NCBI GenBank assembly: GCA_902794535.1
Contig: CADBHQ010000012.1
Span: 1-59,446 of the forward strand
Direction of reading: 5' to 3'
Origin: Fibrobacter succinogenes
GTDB taxonomy: Bacteria > Fibrobacterota > Fibrobacteria > Fibrobacterales > Fibrobacteraceae
Length of the DNA stretch: 59,446 nucleotides
Part shown: positions 44,173 to 52,207 of the stretch, one piece after another
How the letters are laid out: the number at the start of each line of letters is the position of its first letter
How positions within the stretch are numbered: position 1 is the stretch's first letter
Position numbers and translations under genes: made by a program
The notes under the pieces: generated by a model
What the model was told of the DNA's origin: nothing
Databases searched by the model: none
Seen by the model: only the letters and a program-made list of their open reading frames with translations

Positions 44173-45789
44173 TCAACACAGAAAAAGCCCGCCAAAAGGC
44201 GGGCCAAATTTTCGCGATTTCGAGAACGACAAAACACCTTTCTCGAAAGTTGGATAATCAAGCAAGACAAGGCGCGAGCCCCCGTAGCGTACTAGAGCGT
44301 ACGTGAGGGGGCGAGCAACGCCGTATTGCGCCGATTTGCGTTCACGCAGCCAAGCACCGACTTCTTCCACCGGATGCTGACGGATGTTCTTGTTCACCTT
44401 GATGAGCTCTTCGTTATCCACAGCGGTGGTCTTGCCTTCGCCGTAGATAGCGCCGATGTCGTCCTTCTTCACTTCGTTCTTCATGAAGTCGGCGAGCAGA
44501 GGCACGCACTTGTTGGCGAACAGGTAGCAACCGTATTCGGCAGTGTCGCTGATCACGCGGTTCATTTCGTACAACTTCTTACGAGCGATGAGGTTCGCGA
44601 TAAGCGGAGTCTCGTGGAGAGATTCGTAGTAGGCGCTCATCGGCTTGATGCCCACGGAGCACATGGTTTCGAATGCGAGTTCCACACCGGCCTTGATCAT
44701 GGCGGTCATGAGTACGCCGCGGTCGAAGTATTCCTGTTCGGTGATGACCTTGTCGGTAGCTTCGACCTTTTCGAATTCGAGCTCGCCCGTTTCGCCACGC
44801 CACTTGAGCAAATCCTTGTCGCCGGCTTCCCAGTCCACCATCATGGTGCTGGAGAACTTGCCAGAGATGATGTTGTCCTGGTGTTCGCAGTAGAGCGGCT
44901 TCATGATCTTCTTCATCTTCTCGGCGAGTTCCGTGGCGCGGATCTTGGCCGGGTTGGAGAGACGGTCCATCATGTTGGTGATGCCGCCGTGCTTCAGGGC
45001 TTCGGAAATGGTTTCCCAGCCGTACTGGAGCAGCTTGACCGCGTAAGCCGGTTCAACGCCGAAATCCTTCACCATCTTGTCGTAGCAAAGGATGGTGCCG
45101 GTCTGGAGCATACCGCAAAGGATGGTCTGTTCGCCCATGAGGTCAGACTTCACTTCGGCAACGAAAGAGCTTTCGAGAACGCCCGGACGGTCGGCATGGA
45201 GGCCAGCGGCGTAAGCCTTGGCGTAGTCCCAACCCTTACCTTCGGGGTCGTTTTCCGGGTGCACGGCGATAAGGCAGGGCATACCGAAACCGCGAACGTA
45301 TTCGCTACGGACTTCGGAACCCGGGCCCTTCGGGGCGACCATGATCACAGTGATGTCCTTACGGATTTCCTGACCTTCTTCGACGATGTTGAAGCCGTGG
45401 CTGTAAGAGAGGGCGGCGCCCTTCTTCATGAGCTTCATGATGGCCGGAATCACGTTGTGGTGCTGCTTGTCCGGTGTGAGGTTGCAAACGAGGTCTGCAT
45501 CCGGAATCATTTCTTCGTAGGTACCGACCTTGAAGCCGTTTTCAGTAGCGTTCTTCCAGGACTGGCGCTTCTGTTCGATGGCTTCCTTGCGGAGCGTGTA
45601 AGAGACGTCGAGGCCGCTATCGCGCAGGTCAAGACCCTGATGGAGACCCTGGGCACCGCAACCGACGAACACGATCTTCTTGCCCTTGAGGGCTTCAACA
45701 CCACGGCTGAATTCAGAATGTTCCATGAAACGGCAGTGGCCAATTTCTTCGAGTTGGCGACGCATAGGGATAGAATTGAAATAATTCAT
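44173..45789 (-). CDS. ilvC: Ketol-acid reductoisomerase, class II, with aberrant C-terminal extension
   Basis: NADPH- and Mg2+-dependent enzyme of valine/isoleucine synthesis. The first 483 residues align well with long (E. coli-type, 491 aa) Ilv[47 protein letters not shown], a duplicated knotted domain, and [17 protein letters not shown] near the true end. The reading frame then continues about 55 codons through a palindromic repeat (44271-44332) and through its own terminator hairpin, stopping only at 44173. The extension ([16 protein letters not shown] and following) is not family-like. Start ATG with AGAGGTTC upstream. Confidence 0.93.
   Translation of the reverse strand: MNYFNSIPMRRQLEEIGHCRFMEHSEFSRGVEALKGKKIVFVGCGAQGLHQGLDLRDSGLDVSYTLRKEAIEQKRQSWKNATENGFKVGTYEEMIPDADLVCNLTPDKQHHNVIPAIMKLMKKGAALSYSHGFNIVEEGQEIRKDITVIMVAPKGPGSEVRSEYVRGFGMPCLIAVHPENDPEGKGWDYAKAYAAGLHADRPGVLESSFVAEVKSDLMGEQTILCGMLQTGTILCYDKMVKDFGVEPAYAVKLLQYGWETISEALKHGGITNMMDRLSNPAKIRATELAEKMKKIMKPLYCEHQDNIISGKFSSTMMVDWEAGDKDLLKWRGETGELEFEKVEATDKVITEQEYFDRGVLMTAMIKAGVELAFETMCSVGIKPMSAYYESLHETPLIANLIARKKLYEMNRVISDTAEYGCYLFANKCVPLLADFMKNEVKKDDIGAIYGEGKTTAVDNEELIKVNKNIRQHPVEEVGAWLRERKSAQYGVARPLTYALVRYGGSRLVLLDYPTFEKGVLSFSKSRKFGPPFGGLFLC
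44182..44204 (-). terminator. ilvC terminator, lying inside the open frame
   Basis: A 7-bp stem (GCCCGCC / GGCGGGC) with a 4-base loop followed by T5 on the minus strand. The ilvC stop codon is 7 bases further downstream. Confidence 0.85.
44271..44332. repeat. Palindromic repeat element at the ilvC 3' end
   Basis: Outer arms GGCGC (44271-44275) and GCGCC (44328-44332). The inner hairpin has CCCCC/GGGGG and CGTAC/GTACG stems (44279-44311, loop TAGAGC). It lies in frame within ilvC. No second copy was seen in the window. Confidence 0.65.
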
Positions 45790-46171
45790 TTTTTGAACCT
45801 CTGTTAAATAAAATTGTTCCGGCGGAAAATGTAGTAAATTCAGAATTCAGATTTCGGAATTCGGAGTTATTTTCGGATTTTACAGCCCAGTATCATAAAA
45901 CTTTGGCATTCGAAGTTCAAATTTTTCAAAAATTCAACTCTGAAATCCGAACTCATAAATCTGAATTAGGAAGGGGGAAGTCTCCCCCTGTTTTCGGCCT
46001 CGACTTTCGCCGAGTCCTACACCACCCTCTCTAGCGGGGACACCCCGCAACGCCCCAAAATCAAAACGCCCACGGCTCCAGAGAAAAAGCTCTCCTCGCT
46101 CACATGGCCGTTCCGGAATGTTCGCTCGGAGACTTATCTTCTTCCGCCTTAGGGCGCATTGCTAGGCGAAC
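45790..46171. other. Long intergenic region upstream of ilvC
   Basis: No gene is supported. It contains the ilvC 5' region. There is an imperfect inverted repeat of about 30-base arms (AATTCAGATTTCGG at 45847-45860 against its counterpart ending TCTGAATT near 45967). Hairpins GGGGGA-AGTC-TCCCCC near 45975 and GCGGGG-ACA-CCCCGC at 46034-46048 are also present. The rest is unremarkable. Confidence 0.5.
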
Positions 46172-47098
46172 CTAATCCTTTACGCAACGGACGGAAAACC
46201 CGTAGTACTTGATTTCGTAGCTGAGCAGGCTCGCATAGTCGTAGTCGTAGCCCAAGCTCACGTAGAACGCGGTGAAGCTACTGTACTCTGAAAAACTCCA
46301 GAAGTACGCGTCGCTGCCCTCGTAGCTGAAATCCCCATTGTAGTACCTGTAGCCAGCAGGCAACGCCGAGAACGAGAACGCGTCCGTGCCGTTGCCATTA
46401 CCATTCCATCCAGACGTGGACTTGAGTTTTGTACCGGCGACCGATTGTCCGCCGACAGCATTGAACAACGTTTCCCATTCTGTTCGAGTAAGCAAACGCC
46501 AACCTTCGGGACAAACGCCACGCACCGGGTAGGTCGGCGAGCATGTCTTGCCATAGCCACAGCCCTTGCCGTTCGTGCTCCAAGTGCCCGCGCTGTCCAT
46601 CGCCGCGGCCCACGTGTAAAGGCGACCGTACTTTTCGCAATATTCGGCAGAATCATTGTAGCAGAAACTGTTATCCGTCTCGTAGTTGAGGTTCTCTGCC
46701 ATCCATACCTGGTCACCGATTTTCACCGTCTTGTAAGTCTGACCATCGCGCAGGTCCGTCAGGGTATTGCTGCTGCTATCGTAAACGCTTCCGTCACTGG
46801 ATGTTATCGTTTCCATAGCACTGGAAGATGAATTTTCACTCGACGAGGGCTCCACCTTGTCCGCAGAGTTGCTACTTGTATCGGACAATTTCTCCGAACT
46901 ACTAGACTCCATTTTCTTTTCGAACGCACTAGACAAGTTAGGCTCATCGCTACCGCTCTTGACGGAAGACGAACTCCCCAGCTCTTCGGCGCTGCTCAAG
47001 GTCGTAGGTTCGTCATTCGACCCCGCCGATGCCGACGACGAATCATCACACGCCGCCAGGAACGCGACCATGCTCAACGCCACAAAAATCTTTTTCAT
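46172..47098 (-). CDS. FISUMP-domain lipoprotein (copy 1)
   Basis: A 308-residue predicted lipoprotein, MKKIFVALSMVAFLAACDDS. A Ser/Glu-rich spacer (residues 22-110) leads to the Fibrobacter succinogenes major paralogous domain (TIGR02145). Key blocks are DGQTYKTVKIGDQVWMAENL, RLYTWAAAMDS, CPEGWRLLTRTEWE, FSALPAGYR and a C-terminal FSVRCVKD. The domain resembles the sulfatase-modifying/C-type-lectin-like fold used for surface display; its ligand is unknown. The first 33 residues and the leader are nearly identical to copy 3, indicating a recent duplication. Confidence 0.9.
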   Translation of the reverse strand: MKKIFVALSMVAFLAACDDSSSASAGSNDEPTTLSSAEELGSSSSVKSGSDEPNLSSAFEKKMESSSSEKLSDTSSNSADKVEPSSSENSSSSAMETITSSDGSVYDSSSNTLTDLRDGQTYKTVKIGDQVWMAENLNYETDNSFCYNDSAEYCEKYGRLYTWAAAMDSAGTWSTNGKGCGYGKTCSPTYPVRGVCPEGWRLLTRTEWETLFNAVGGQSVAGTKLKSTSGWNGNGNGTDAFSFSALPAGYRYYNGDFSYEGSDAYFWSFSEYSSFTAFYVSLGYDYDYASLLSYEIKYYGFSVRCVKD

Positions 47099-47143
47099 AA
47101 AAATCCTTCGCCCCAACGGCTTAATTTATCCAATGTAAATATA
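47096..47143 (-). promoter_or_regulatory. Class A FISUMP leader and -10 box
   Basis: TATATTTA (47143-47136), then GGATAAATTAAGCC and TGGGGCGAAGGATTTTT before ATG. Almost the same leader precedes copy 3. Confidence 0.5.
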
Positions 47144-47159
47144 GCTTTTCCCTCATCTA

Positions 47160-47582
47160 CTACGCCACGGTTTTCAGCAATTCCTTGCCGATACGGCGAA
47201 GTTCGTCATCAATGAGTTTCTTCCTTGCCAAAGAGGGTTTCTTCGTTCCGTTTACGTATGCGGCGAACAGGGGCTGAGGGATTCCCAATCGGCGGGCAAA
47301 CGCCGAGGCGTTTAGTTCGGGAAACAACCAAAATATGCGACCAATGGGATTTGTCTTTTTCGGCGAAAAGAATCCCGAAAGTTCCAGGCCTTCGTCCAGA
47401 TCGTCAAACCACACGCCATCGCAATCTACGCGGCAGTTCTCCAACTGCTTTCGCGTAGCCTTCCGCAGCGGTTCATAATCTCGGATGAGTTCACGCCCGA
47501 TTCGGCCGTCTTTCAGTTCGACACAAACAGCGTCTTTCTCAACCCAAAGCCTTTTTACATCTTTTTCCGTAATTTCGTTCAT
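47160..47582 (-). CDS. DUF2442-HTH protein
   Basis: A 140-residue protein. Residues 1-75 match DUF2442 (KDVKRLWVEKDAVCVELKDG, then RDYEPLRKATRKQLENCRVD and FDDLDEGLELSGFF). The C-terminal 60 residues form an HTH of the XRE kind (ASAFARRLGIPQPLFAAYVNGTKKPS). DUF2442 proteins are often antitoxin-like partners of DUF4160 toxins, but no partner gene is visible here. GGGGTGATT precedes the ATG at 47582. It lies between two FISUMP copies as apparent cargo. Confidence 0.8.
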   Translation of the reverse strand: MNEITEKDVKRLWVEKDAVCVELKDGRIGRELIRDYEPLRKATRKQLENCRVDCDGVWFDDLDEGLELSGFFSPKKTNPIGRIFWLFPELNASAFARRLGIPQPLFAAYVNGTKKPSLARKKLIDDELRRIGKELLKTVA

Positions 47583-47702
47583 AATCACCCCAACCCGAAA
47601 GTTTTGAACCATTTTCTCACAATAAGATCGCTATTTTCATTTCAAATATCTTCGGCATAATTAATATAGGTTATTATTTAATACCCCTCAATAGGTTGAA
47701 TG

Positions 47703-47765
47703 TAAAAAAAAGACCGCATCCATATAATCCTCGACTTCGAGAATCGGAACTATATGAATACGGTC
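47703..47765 (-). terminator. Long-stem terminator after FISUMP copy 2
   Basis: Arms GACCGCATCCATATA (47712-47726) and TATATGAATACGGTC (47751-47765). The two non-matching positions become G-U pairs only in minus-strand RNA. A smaller inner stem (CTCGA/TCGAG) is present, and U8 follows on the minus strand. Confidence 0.8.
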
Positions 47766-47830
47766 GTTGGCAGAGTTGTCCGTCAACTATGTCGAAAGGC
47801 AATATACAAAAACGGGCGTAAGCAGACCAG

Positions 47831-48976
47831 CTAGTTCTTTACACAACGAACTGAAAAAATAACTTCCGTTTCCGTGTAGCTTGAGCGCGTTTCGTCGAGA
47901 TTGTAGTAAAAGGTCAAGAGGTATGCGTTGTAGATATTGAAATCAGTGGAAGTCCAGAAGTGCGCGTATTTGCCATCGTTGTCGAAATACCCATTGATGT
48001 TCCCGTAGCCGGCAGGAAGCGCCGAGAACCCGAAAGAGTCAGTACCGTTACCGCTTTCGCCATCATAGTCATCCCAGCCGCTTGTGGACTTGAGTTCCTT
48101 GCCTGATGTCGACGTGCCAACCGCAATTCTCAACAGGTCGAACTCATAGCTTGTAGGCAGGTGCCAGCCCTCAGGGCATATGCCGCGCACAGGGGCTGTC
48201 GACGAACAAGGCCTATTGTAGCCACAGCCCTTGCCGTTGGTACTCCACACACCCGCACTGTCCATTGCGGCAGCCCAAGTATAAAGGCGACCGGCCACAT
48301 CGCAGGTTGAGCTATCCCCATTATCCTTCTTTCCAAAGCACCAACTCTTTTTCTTCACACTTAAATCCGTGGAGTCATAGTAATTTAGATTTTCGGCCAT
48401 CCAGGTCTGTTTACCAATCGTCACAGTCCTGTAAACCTTGCCATCACGTTCATCAGTCATGGTGCCGTAGTCGATATCAGGGTTAAATCGGCATTCCTTC
48501 GGCACATCCCAGCTCCAGCCTGTCTCGCCTTCTAAAAGAGCCGAACAATTTACCTCGCTACTACTAGAACTTGACTCAGTTTCGCTAGAAATCGGCGGCT
48601 CCTCTACAGAACTGCTACTAGACACGCTTATCGAACTGGAGCTCGACTGCGGCGTGACGCTGGACGAAGACTTCACCGAACTGCTACTGGATTCTTCGCT
48701 TGCGCTCAGAATGACGGATGAAGAACTACTCGACTCCGCCGAACTGCTGCTGGGCACACTTGATGAAGAGGACTTTGCCTTTTCACTGCTAGACGAAGTC
48801 TCTTCGGCTGGCTCAGTGACCTTGCCACTGCTCGAAGACGATTCAACACCCGGTTCATCATTCGGCCCTGCAGATGCCGACGAACTGTCATCGCACCCGA
48901 CAAACGTGAACGCCATAATAAGCATGGACCCTATCGCCTTACGGCTCCAGGATGACAGCACGAGAAACTTTCTCAT
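47831..48976 (-). CDS. FISUMP-domain lipoprotein (copy 2) with repeat-derived segments
   Basis: A 381-residue lipoprotein. The signal is MRKFLVLSSWSRKAIGSM followed by LIMAFTFVGCDDSSS. The poly-Ser linker (about 25-145) is followed by CSALLEGETGWSWDVPKECR, then the FISUMP domain (TMTDERDGKVYRTVTIGKQT, RLYTWAAAMDSAGVW, CPEGWHLPTSYEF, FSALPAGYG, FSVRCVKN). Part of the signal peptide (LSSWSRKAIGS) and part of the linker (VILSASEESS) are encoded by sequences that look like short mobile repeats. Start and GGAGG leader are shared with copy 4. Confidence 0.9.
   Translation of the reverse strand: MRKFLVLSSWSRKAIGSMLIMAFTFVGCDDSSSASAGPNDEPGVESSSSSGKVTEPAEETSSSSEKAKSSSSSVPSSSSAESSSSSSVILSASEESSSSSVKSSSSVTPQSSSSSISVSSSSSVEEPPISSETESSSSSSEVNCSALLEGETGWSWDVPKECRFNPDIDYGTMTDERDGKVYRTVTIGKQTWMAENLNYYDSTDLSVKKKSWCFGKKDNGDSSTCDVAGRLYTWAAAMDSAGVWSTNGKGCGYNRPCSSTAPVRGICPEGWHLPTSYEFDLLRIAVGTSTSGKELKSTSGWDDYDGESGNGTDSFGFSALPAGYGNINGYFDNDGKYAHFWTSTDFNIYNAYLLTFYYNLDETRSSYTETEVIFSVRCVKN
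48689..48715. repeat. Mobile short repeat inside FISUMP copy 2 linker
   Basis: GGATTCTTCG...GCTCAGAATGAC, a 27-base sequence of the form common as an extragenic repeat. Here it is read in frame as VILSASEESS. Confidence 0.5.
48926..48956. repeat. Mobile short repeat inside FISUMP copy 2 signal peptide
   Basis: GGACCCTATCGCC...GGCTCCAGGATGAC, 31 bases, read in frame on the minus strand as part of LSSWSRKAIGS. Confidence 0.45.
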
Positions 48977-49019
48977 AAAACCTCCGGCAACCCGATATAA
49001 CAAATCCACATCAAATGTA
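48974..49019 (-). promoter_or_regulatory. Class B FISUMP leader with TACATTTG box
   Basis: TACATTTG (49019-49012) matches TAnnTTTG. The leader TTATATCGGGTT-CCGGAGGTTTT before ATG is shared with copy 4, and a small CGG/CCG hairpin could mask the GGAGG. Confidence 0.5.
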
Positions 49020-49142
49020 ATTTATTTTCTCCCCAAAGCGCCAAAAGGAAATGTTTTTCGTACACATTACCCAATGATTCCAGCATGGTCCCATGGGCTG
49101 CATTCCTTTTTTCGGTAAATTTCAGCATCTTTTATTCCGCTA

Positions 49143-49185
49143 TTGACTTTTTCCTTATCTTTATTTATATTTACTCTTAAGTAAA
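49143..49185 (+). promoter_or_regulatory. Promoter and operator-like dyad of the ATPase gene
   Basis: TTGACT (49143-49148), 17 bases, TATATT (49166-49171), then a TTTACT-CTTA-AGTAAA dyad (49170-49185) over the expected RNA start. Confidence 0.6.
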
Positions 49186-49204
49186 TAACTTTGGAGTAAA
49201 CATA

Positions 49205-50608
49205 ATGTTTATTGGACGAAAGAAAGAACTCAAATTCCTTGAAGACCTTTACGAATCCAAAAAATTCGAGATGCTTATCATGCACGGTCGCAGGCGTGTC
49301 GGAAAGAGCTTTCTTTTGGCACATTTTGCCTCTCGCCACAATCAAGATACAGTTTTCTTCACTGCCGACAAGGGTAGTGAAAAAGACAATGTAAAAAGAT
49401 TCTGCACTGAGCTGAAACGAGTTTTAAATGCGGGCGATTTCTTGGATTCTCTCGAAACATGGCAAAGCGTCTATTCGTTCATCGGAAGTACAGAATTTTC
49501 AAAACGAATAAACATCATCATCGATGAATTTACCTATCTGTACAATTCAAATCCAGCATACGATTCAGGGCTACAAAATGCAATTGACCGTATTCTAAAA
49601 AACAAGAATATATTCCTGATTTTATGCGGTTCTGAGGTTTCAGTCATTGAGGATTTATTCGACAATTCCACTAAGCCGCTATATGGCCGCAAAACAGCGG
49701 AATTAAAACTTTTACCGTTCACATACAAAGAAGCCAAAGCCTTTTTCCCTAAATACAACAACGAAGAGGTCCTTACCGTCTATTCTATTCTTGGCGGCAT
49801 GCCTCTTTATCTTTCTCTTTTTGACGATTCACTTTCTATCCAAGTTAACATTATCAAAAATTGCCTATCAACGACCGGATACCTGTTCAACGAAATCGAT
49901 ACGTTGCTCCGCATGGAACTCAAGGAGACTTTCTTTTATAAAAAAATCCTGCTAGCAATTAATTCAGGTGCTTCAACGCTCAACGACATAAAAACAAAAA
50001 TTGGAGAAGACGGAGCCAAAATAGCCAAATACATAAACGTACTTGAAAACTTGGGTTTTATCAAGGCTGAAACTCCCGTAGGCGAAAAAATCAAGGCACG
50101 AAACACGCTCTACTCCATCGACGACAACTACTTCGCTTTTTACTTTAGGTTTATCTACAAGCACTTGAACATGCTGAATGGGTTAATCTCCCCTGCCATC
50201 TATTACGGCAAAGAATTTACGACAGAGAACATAAACACATATATCGGGCACCGTTTCGAACAGGTATGCGCTCAGTTCATAAAAGAAAAAGCGTACAATG
50301 GTGAACTACCATTTTTCGCAGAAGAAATTGGACGCTGGTGGGGCAACAACCCCATCGAAAAAAGTCAAGAAGAAATCGACATCGTTGTTATGGACCAAGA
50401 AAACGCAATCCTTTGCGAATGCAAATACACCGAAAAGCCTTTTGACGAAAAGGAACTTTCTGACTTGCAAAATTCAGCCCCATGCATCAAACGCGACAAC
50501 AAATTCTTCTGGATTTTTTCAAGAAAGGGCGTCACGCCCGGAGTCAAGAAGAAAATACAAGGCCTGGATAATTATAAGGTCATAACGATTAAGGATCTCT
50601 TTGCATAA
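49205..50608 (+). CDS. Archaeal-type ATPase with DUF234/PD-(D/E)XK-like C-terminus
   Basis: A 467-residue AAA-like ATPase of the COG1672 type. Walker A is HGRRRVGKSFLL (about residue 27), Walker B is INIIIDEFTYLY, and a sensor is ILCGSEV. A winged-helix region follows (DIKTKIGEDGAKIAKYINVL). The C-terminal DUF234-like domain has a nuclease-type core EIDIVVMDQENAILCECKY, with D and ExK in PD-(D/E)XK spacing. Such genes are common accessory cargo with suspected defence or nuclease roles, none proven. It is AT-richer than its neighbours, monocistronic, and GGAG precedes the ATG. Confidence 0.85.
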   Translation: MFIGRKKELKFLEDLYESKKFEMLIMHGRRRVGKSFLLAHFASRHNQDTVFFTADKGSEKDNVKRFCTELKRVLNAGDFLDSLETWQSVYSFIGSTEFSKRINIIIDEFTYLYNSNPAYDSGLQNAIDRILKNKNIFLILCGSEVSVIEDLFDNSTKPLYGRKTAELKLLPFTYKEAKAFFPKYNNEEVLTVYSILGGMPLYLSLFDDSLSIQVNIIKNCLSTTGYLFNEIDTLLRMELKETFFYKKILLAINSGASTLNDIKTKIGEDGAKIAKYINVLENLGFIKAETPVGEKIKARNTLYSIDDNYFAFYFRFIYKHLNMLNGLISPAIYYGKEFTTENINTYIGHRFEQVCAQFIKEKAYNGELPFFAEEIGRWWGNNPIEKSQEEIDIVVMDQENAILCECKYTEKPFDEKELSDLQNSAPCIKRDNKFFWIFSRKGVTPGVKKKIQGLDNYKVITIKDLFA

Positions 50609-50663
50609 GAGAAATACCAGCCCGAGCAGGGGGCTGGCGAAATTTTGGTGCGTGGGCGCACCG

Positions 50664-51734
50664 CTAGTCCTTGAGACAACGAACAGAAAATCCGTTGTAC
50701 TTAGTGGAGTTGCCCAGGCCCACATCCGCGTAGTAGTAGTCCATAGCCACGTCGCACGCGCGGGAGCGATCGTTCTCAGTTGAGCACCAAAAATACGCGA
50801 GCCAGCCGTCATAATTGAAAGCATGATTCCATAAGCCAGCAGGCAAGACTGCAAAACCAAACGCATCCGTACCTTTGTTCTTATACCAGCCACTCTGCGA
50901 CTTGAGAACCTTGCCCGCACTGGATTGGCCGCCCACTGCCGTGAACAGGACATCCCATTCCGTTTGCGATGGTAAGTGCCAGCCCGTGGGGCAAATGCCC
51001 TGCACCGTGCCGGTCAGATTGCAAAATTTGTCGTAACCGCATTCAAGCGGATTATCGGCATCATTTGCCAGTTTCACCGAGTCGATCGCCGCGGCCCAGG
51101 TGTAAAATCGACCTGTCACATCACAGTTTGCAGGTTCATCGTTGTAGCACCAGGACCAATCATATTTATCCTCACCCGAGCCTCCCTGACCAGGGTCAAA
51201 GTTCAGGTTTTCCGCCATCCAGGTTTGTTCACCAATTTTAACCGTCCTGTAAACCTTGCCATCACGAGTGTCCGTAACAGAATCATACTTTATTTCAGGA
51301 TTCAAATAAGCCTCTTTGGGTAAACTCCAATCAAAGTCGTTCAAAGAGCTTGAAGACAACTCGCTTACACTGCTAGAACTTGATTCAGTTTCGCTAGAGC
51401 TAGACCGCACATTAGTAGAGCTGCTGCTGGACGACTGCGAATTCTCATCAGAAGACGAAGATTCCGACTTTACCGAACTCGACGACTCTTCATTTTTCGA
51501 GGACGAAGACTTCGCCTTTTCACTGCTGCTGGACAGATCCTCGACCCCTTCGGCTGAGCTCAGGGCAGGCTCCGCCGAGGATGACGACCGCACGGAACTG
51601 CTCGACTGCTGTGTGACGCTGGAAGAAGACGATTCAACAGCCGGTTCATCATTCGACCCCGCCGATGCCGACGACGAATCATCACACGCCGCCAAGAACG
51701 CCACCATGCTCAACGCCACAAAAATCTTTTTCAT
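50664..51734 (-). CDS. FISUMP-domain lipoprotein (copy 3)
   Basis: A 356-residue lipoprotein starting MKKIFVALSMVAFLAACDDS, as in copy 1. A poly-Ser/Glu linker of about 125 residues is followed by the FISUMP domain: VTDTRDGKVYRTVKIGEQTW, GRFYTWAAAIDSVKL, CPTGWHLPSQTEWDVL, FAVLPAGLW and FSVRCLKD. A linker section (SAEPALSSAEGVEDLS) coincides with a 51-base sequence resembling joined short mobile repeats. A surface-exposed role is likely but the ligand is unknown. Confidence 0.9.
   Translation of the reverse strand: MKKIFVALSMVAFLAACDDSSSASAGSNDEPAVESSSSSVTQQSSSSVRSSSSAEPALSSAEGVEDLSSSSEKAKSSSSKNEESSSSVKSESSSSDENSQSSSSSSTNVRSSSSETESSSSSVSELSSSSLNDFDWSLPKEAYLNPEIKYDSVTDTRDGKVYRTVKIGEQTWMAENLNFDPGQGGSGEDKYDWSWCYNDEPANCDVTGRFYTWAAAIDSVKLANDADNPLECGYDKFCNLTGTVQGICPTGWHLPSQTEWDVLFTAVGGQSSAGKVLKSQSGWYKNKGTDAFGFAVLPAGLWNHAFNYDGWLAYFWCSTENDRSRACDVAMDYYYADVGLGNSTKYNGFSVRCLKD
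51536..51586. repeat. Repeat-like segment inside FISUMP copy 3 linker
   Basis: The run from GATCCTCGACCCCTTCGG through CTGAGCTCAGGG to CCGAGGATGAC combines phrases typical of short extragenic repeats. It is read in frame within the Ser-rich linker. Confidence 0.4.
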
Positions 51735-51780
51735 AAAAATCTTTCGCCCCAGAGGCTTAATTTATCCGGTGAACAATATA
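51732..51780 (-). promoter_or_regulatory. Class A FISUMP leader, copy 3
   Basis: TATATTGT (51780-51773), then GGATAAATTAAGCC and TGGGGCGAAAGATTTTT before ATG. It is nearly identical to the copy 1 leader. Confidence 0.5.
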
Positions 51781-51871
51781 ACTTTTTTCACACACCCTGT
51801 TCATTTCATGTGAATTGCTGACAACAATGTGCGACATATCCACACACAACAAAAAATCTGTTGATAGCTGC

Positions 51872-51911
51872 AACCACCTGTTTGCAAAATCAAGTGGTTT
51901 TTCGTTTTTCG
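51872..51911 (+). terminator. Orphan terminator upstream of the 52-kb module
   Basis: Stem AACCAC / GTGGTT (plus TG/CA) with a 10-base loop, followed by TTTCGTTTTTC. No plus-strand gene lies upstream within reach, so it may end a small RNA or an attenuated leader. Confidence 0.6.
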
Positions 51912-51942
51912 CAATTTTTATTTGTAGATTTGACCAACTTTC

Positions 51943-51989
51943 AATGGAAAGTCATATCTATTGACTATCCATTAAAACCGACTTATATT
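51943..51989 (+). promoter_or_regulatory. Promoter with operator dyad for the 52-kb module
   Basis: TTGACT (51961-51966), 17 bases, TATATT (51984-51989). An 11/12 inverted repeat AATGGAAAGTCA (51943-51954) / TGACTATCCATT (51962-51973) overlaps the -35 box. Confidence 0.65.
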
Positions 51990-52006
51990 ATATGCAGAGG
52001 TATAGT

Positions 52007-52207
52007 ATGTGTGAAATTACCAATGACATGGTCGAAGAAGCCAATGAAATCCTTATGCGCACAAAAATAGAAGAATCCATTCCAACAGGTTCCGATGGTT
52101 TTTCCGTATGCGTAACATATAACGGAAAGGTTTTTCAGCATCATTTTTCTGATAGCGACATCGAAAAAGCCTGTGCAATAGCTTACCAAAAGGTAATGTG
52201 TGGCTAG
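52007..52207 (+). CDS. Small protein of unknown function, first gene of a two-gene module
   Basis: A 66-residue soluble protein: MCEITNDMVEEANEILMRTK, then IPTGSDGFSVCVTYNGKVFQ and HHFSDSDIEKACAIAYQKVM. It is predicted helix-strand-strand-helix, with no known family and no membrane segment. GAGG lies before ATG and a strong promoter with a dyad is just upstream. Its end overlaps the next gene by 8 bases, so the two products are made together. Size and arrangement recall antitoxin or regulator partners, but this is inference. Confidence 0.65.
   Translation: MCEITNDMVEEANEILMRTKIEESIPTGSDGFSVCVTYNGKVFQHHFSDSDIEKACAIAYQKVMCG

Noticed and set aside
44326..45807. A 493-codon plus-strand frame opposite ilvC
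   Set aside because: Antisense shadow of ilvC; no ribosome binding site and no recognisable domain.
49205..50608. DUF234 ATPase considered as a transposition helper (TniB/IstB type)
   Set aside because: No transposase, terminal inverted repeats or target duplication was found around it, and its C-terminus fits DUF234 rather than IstB.
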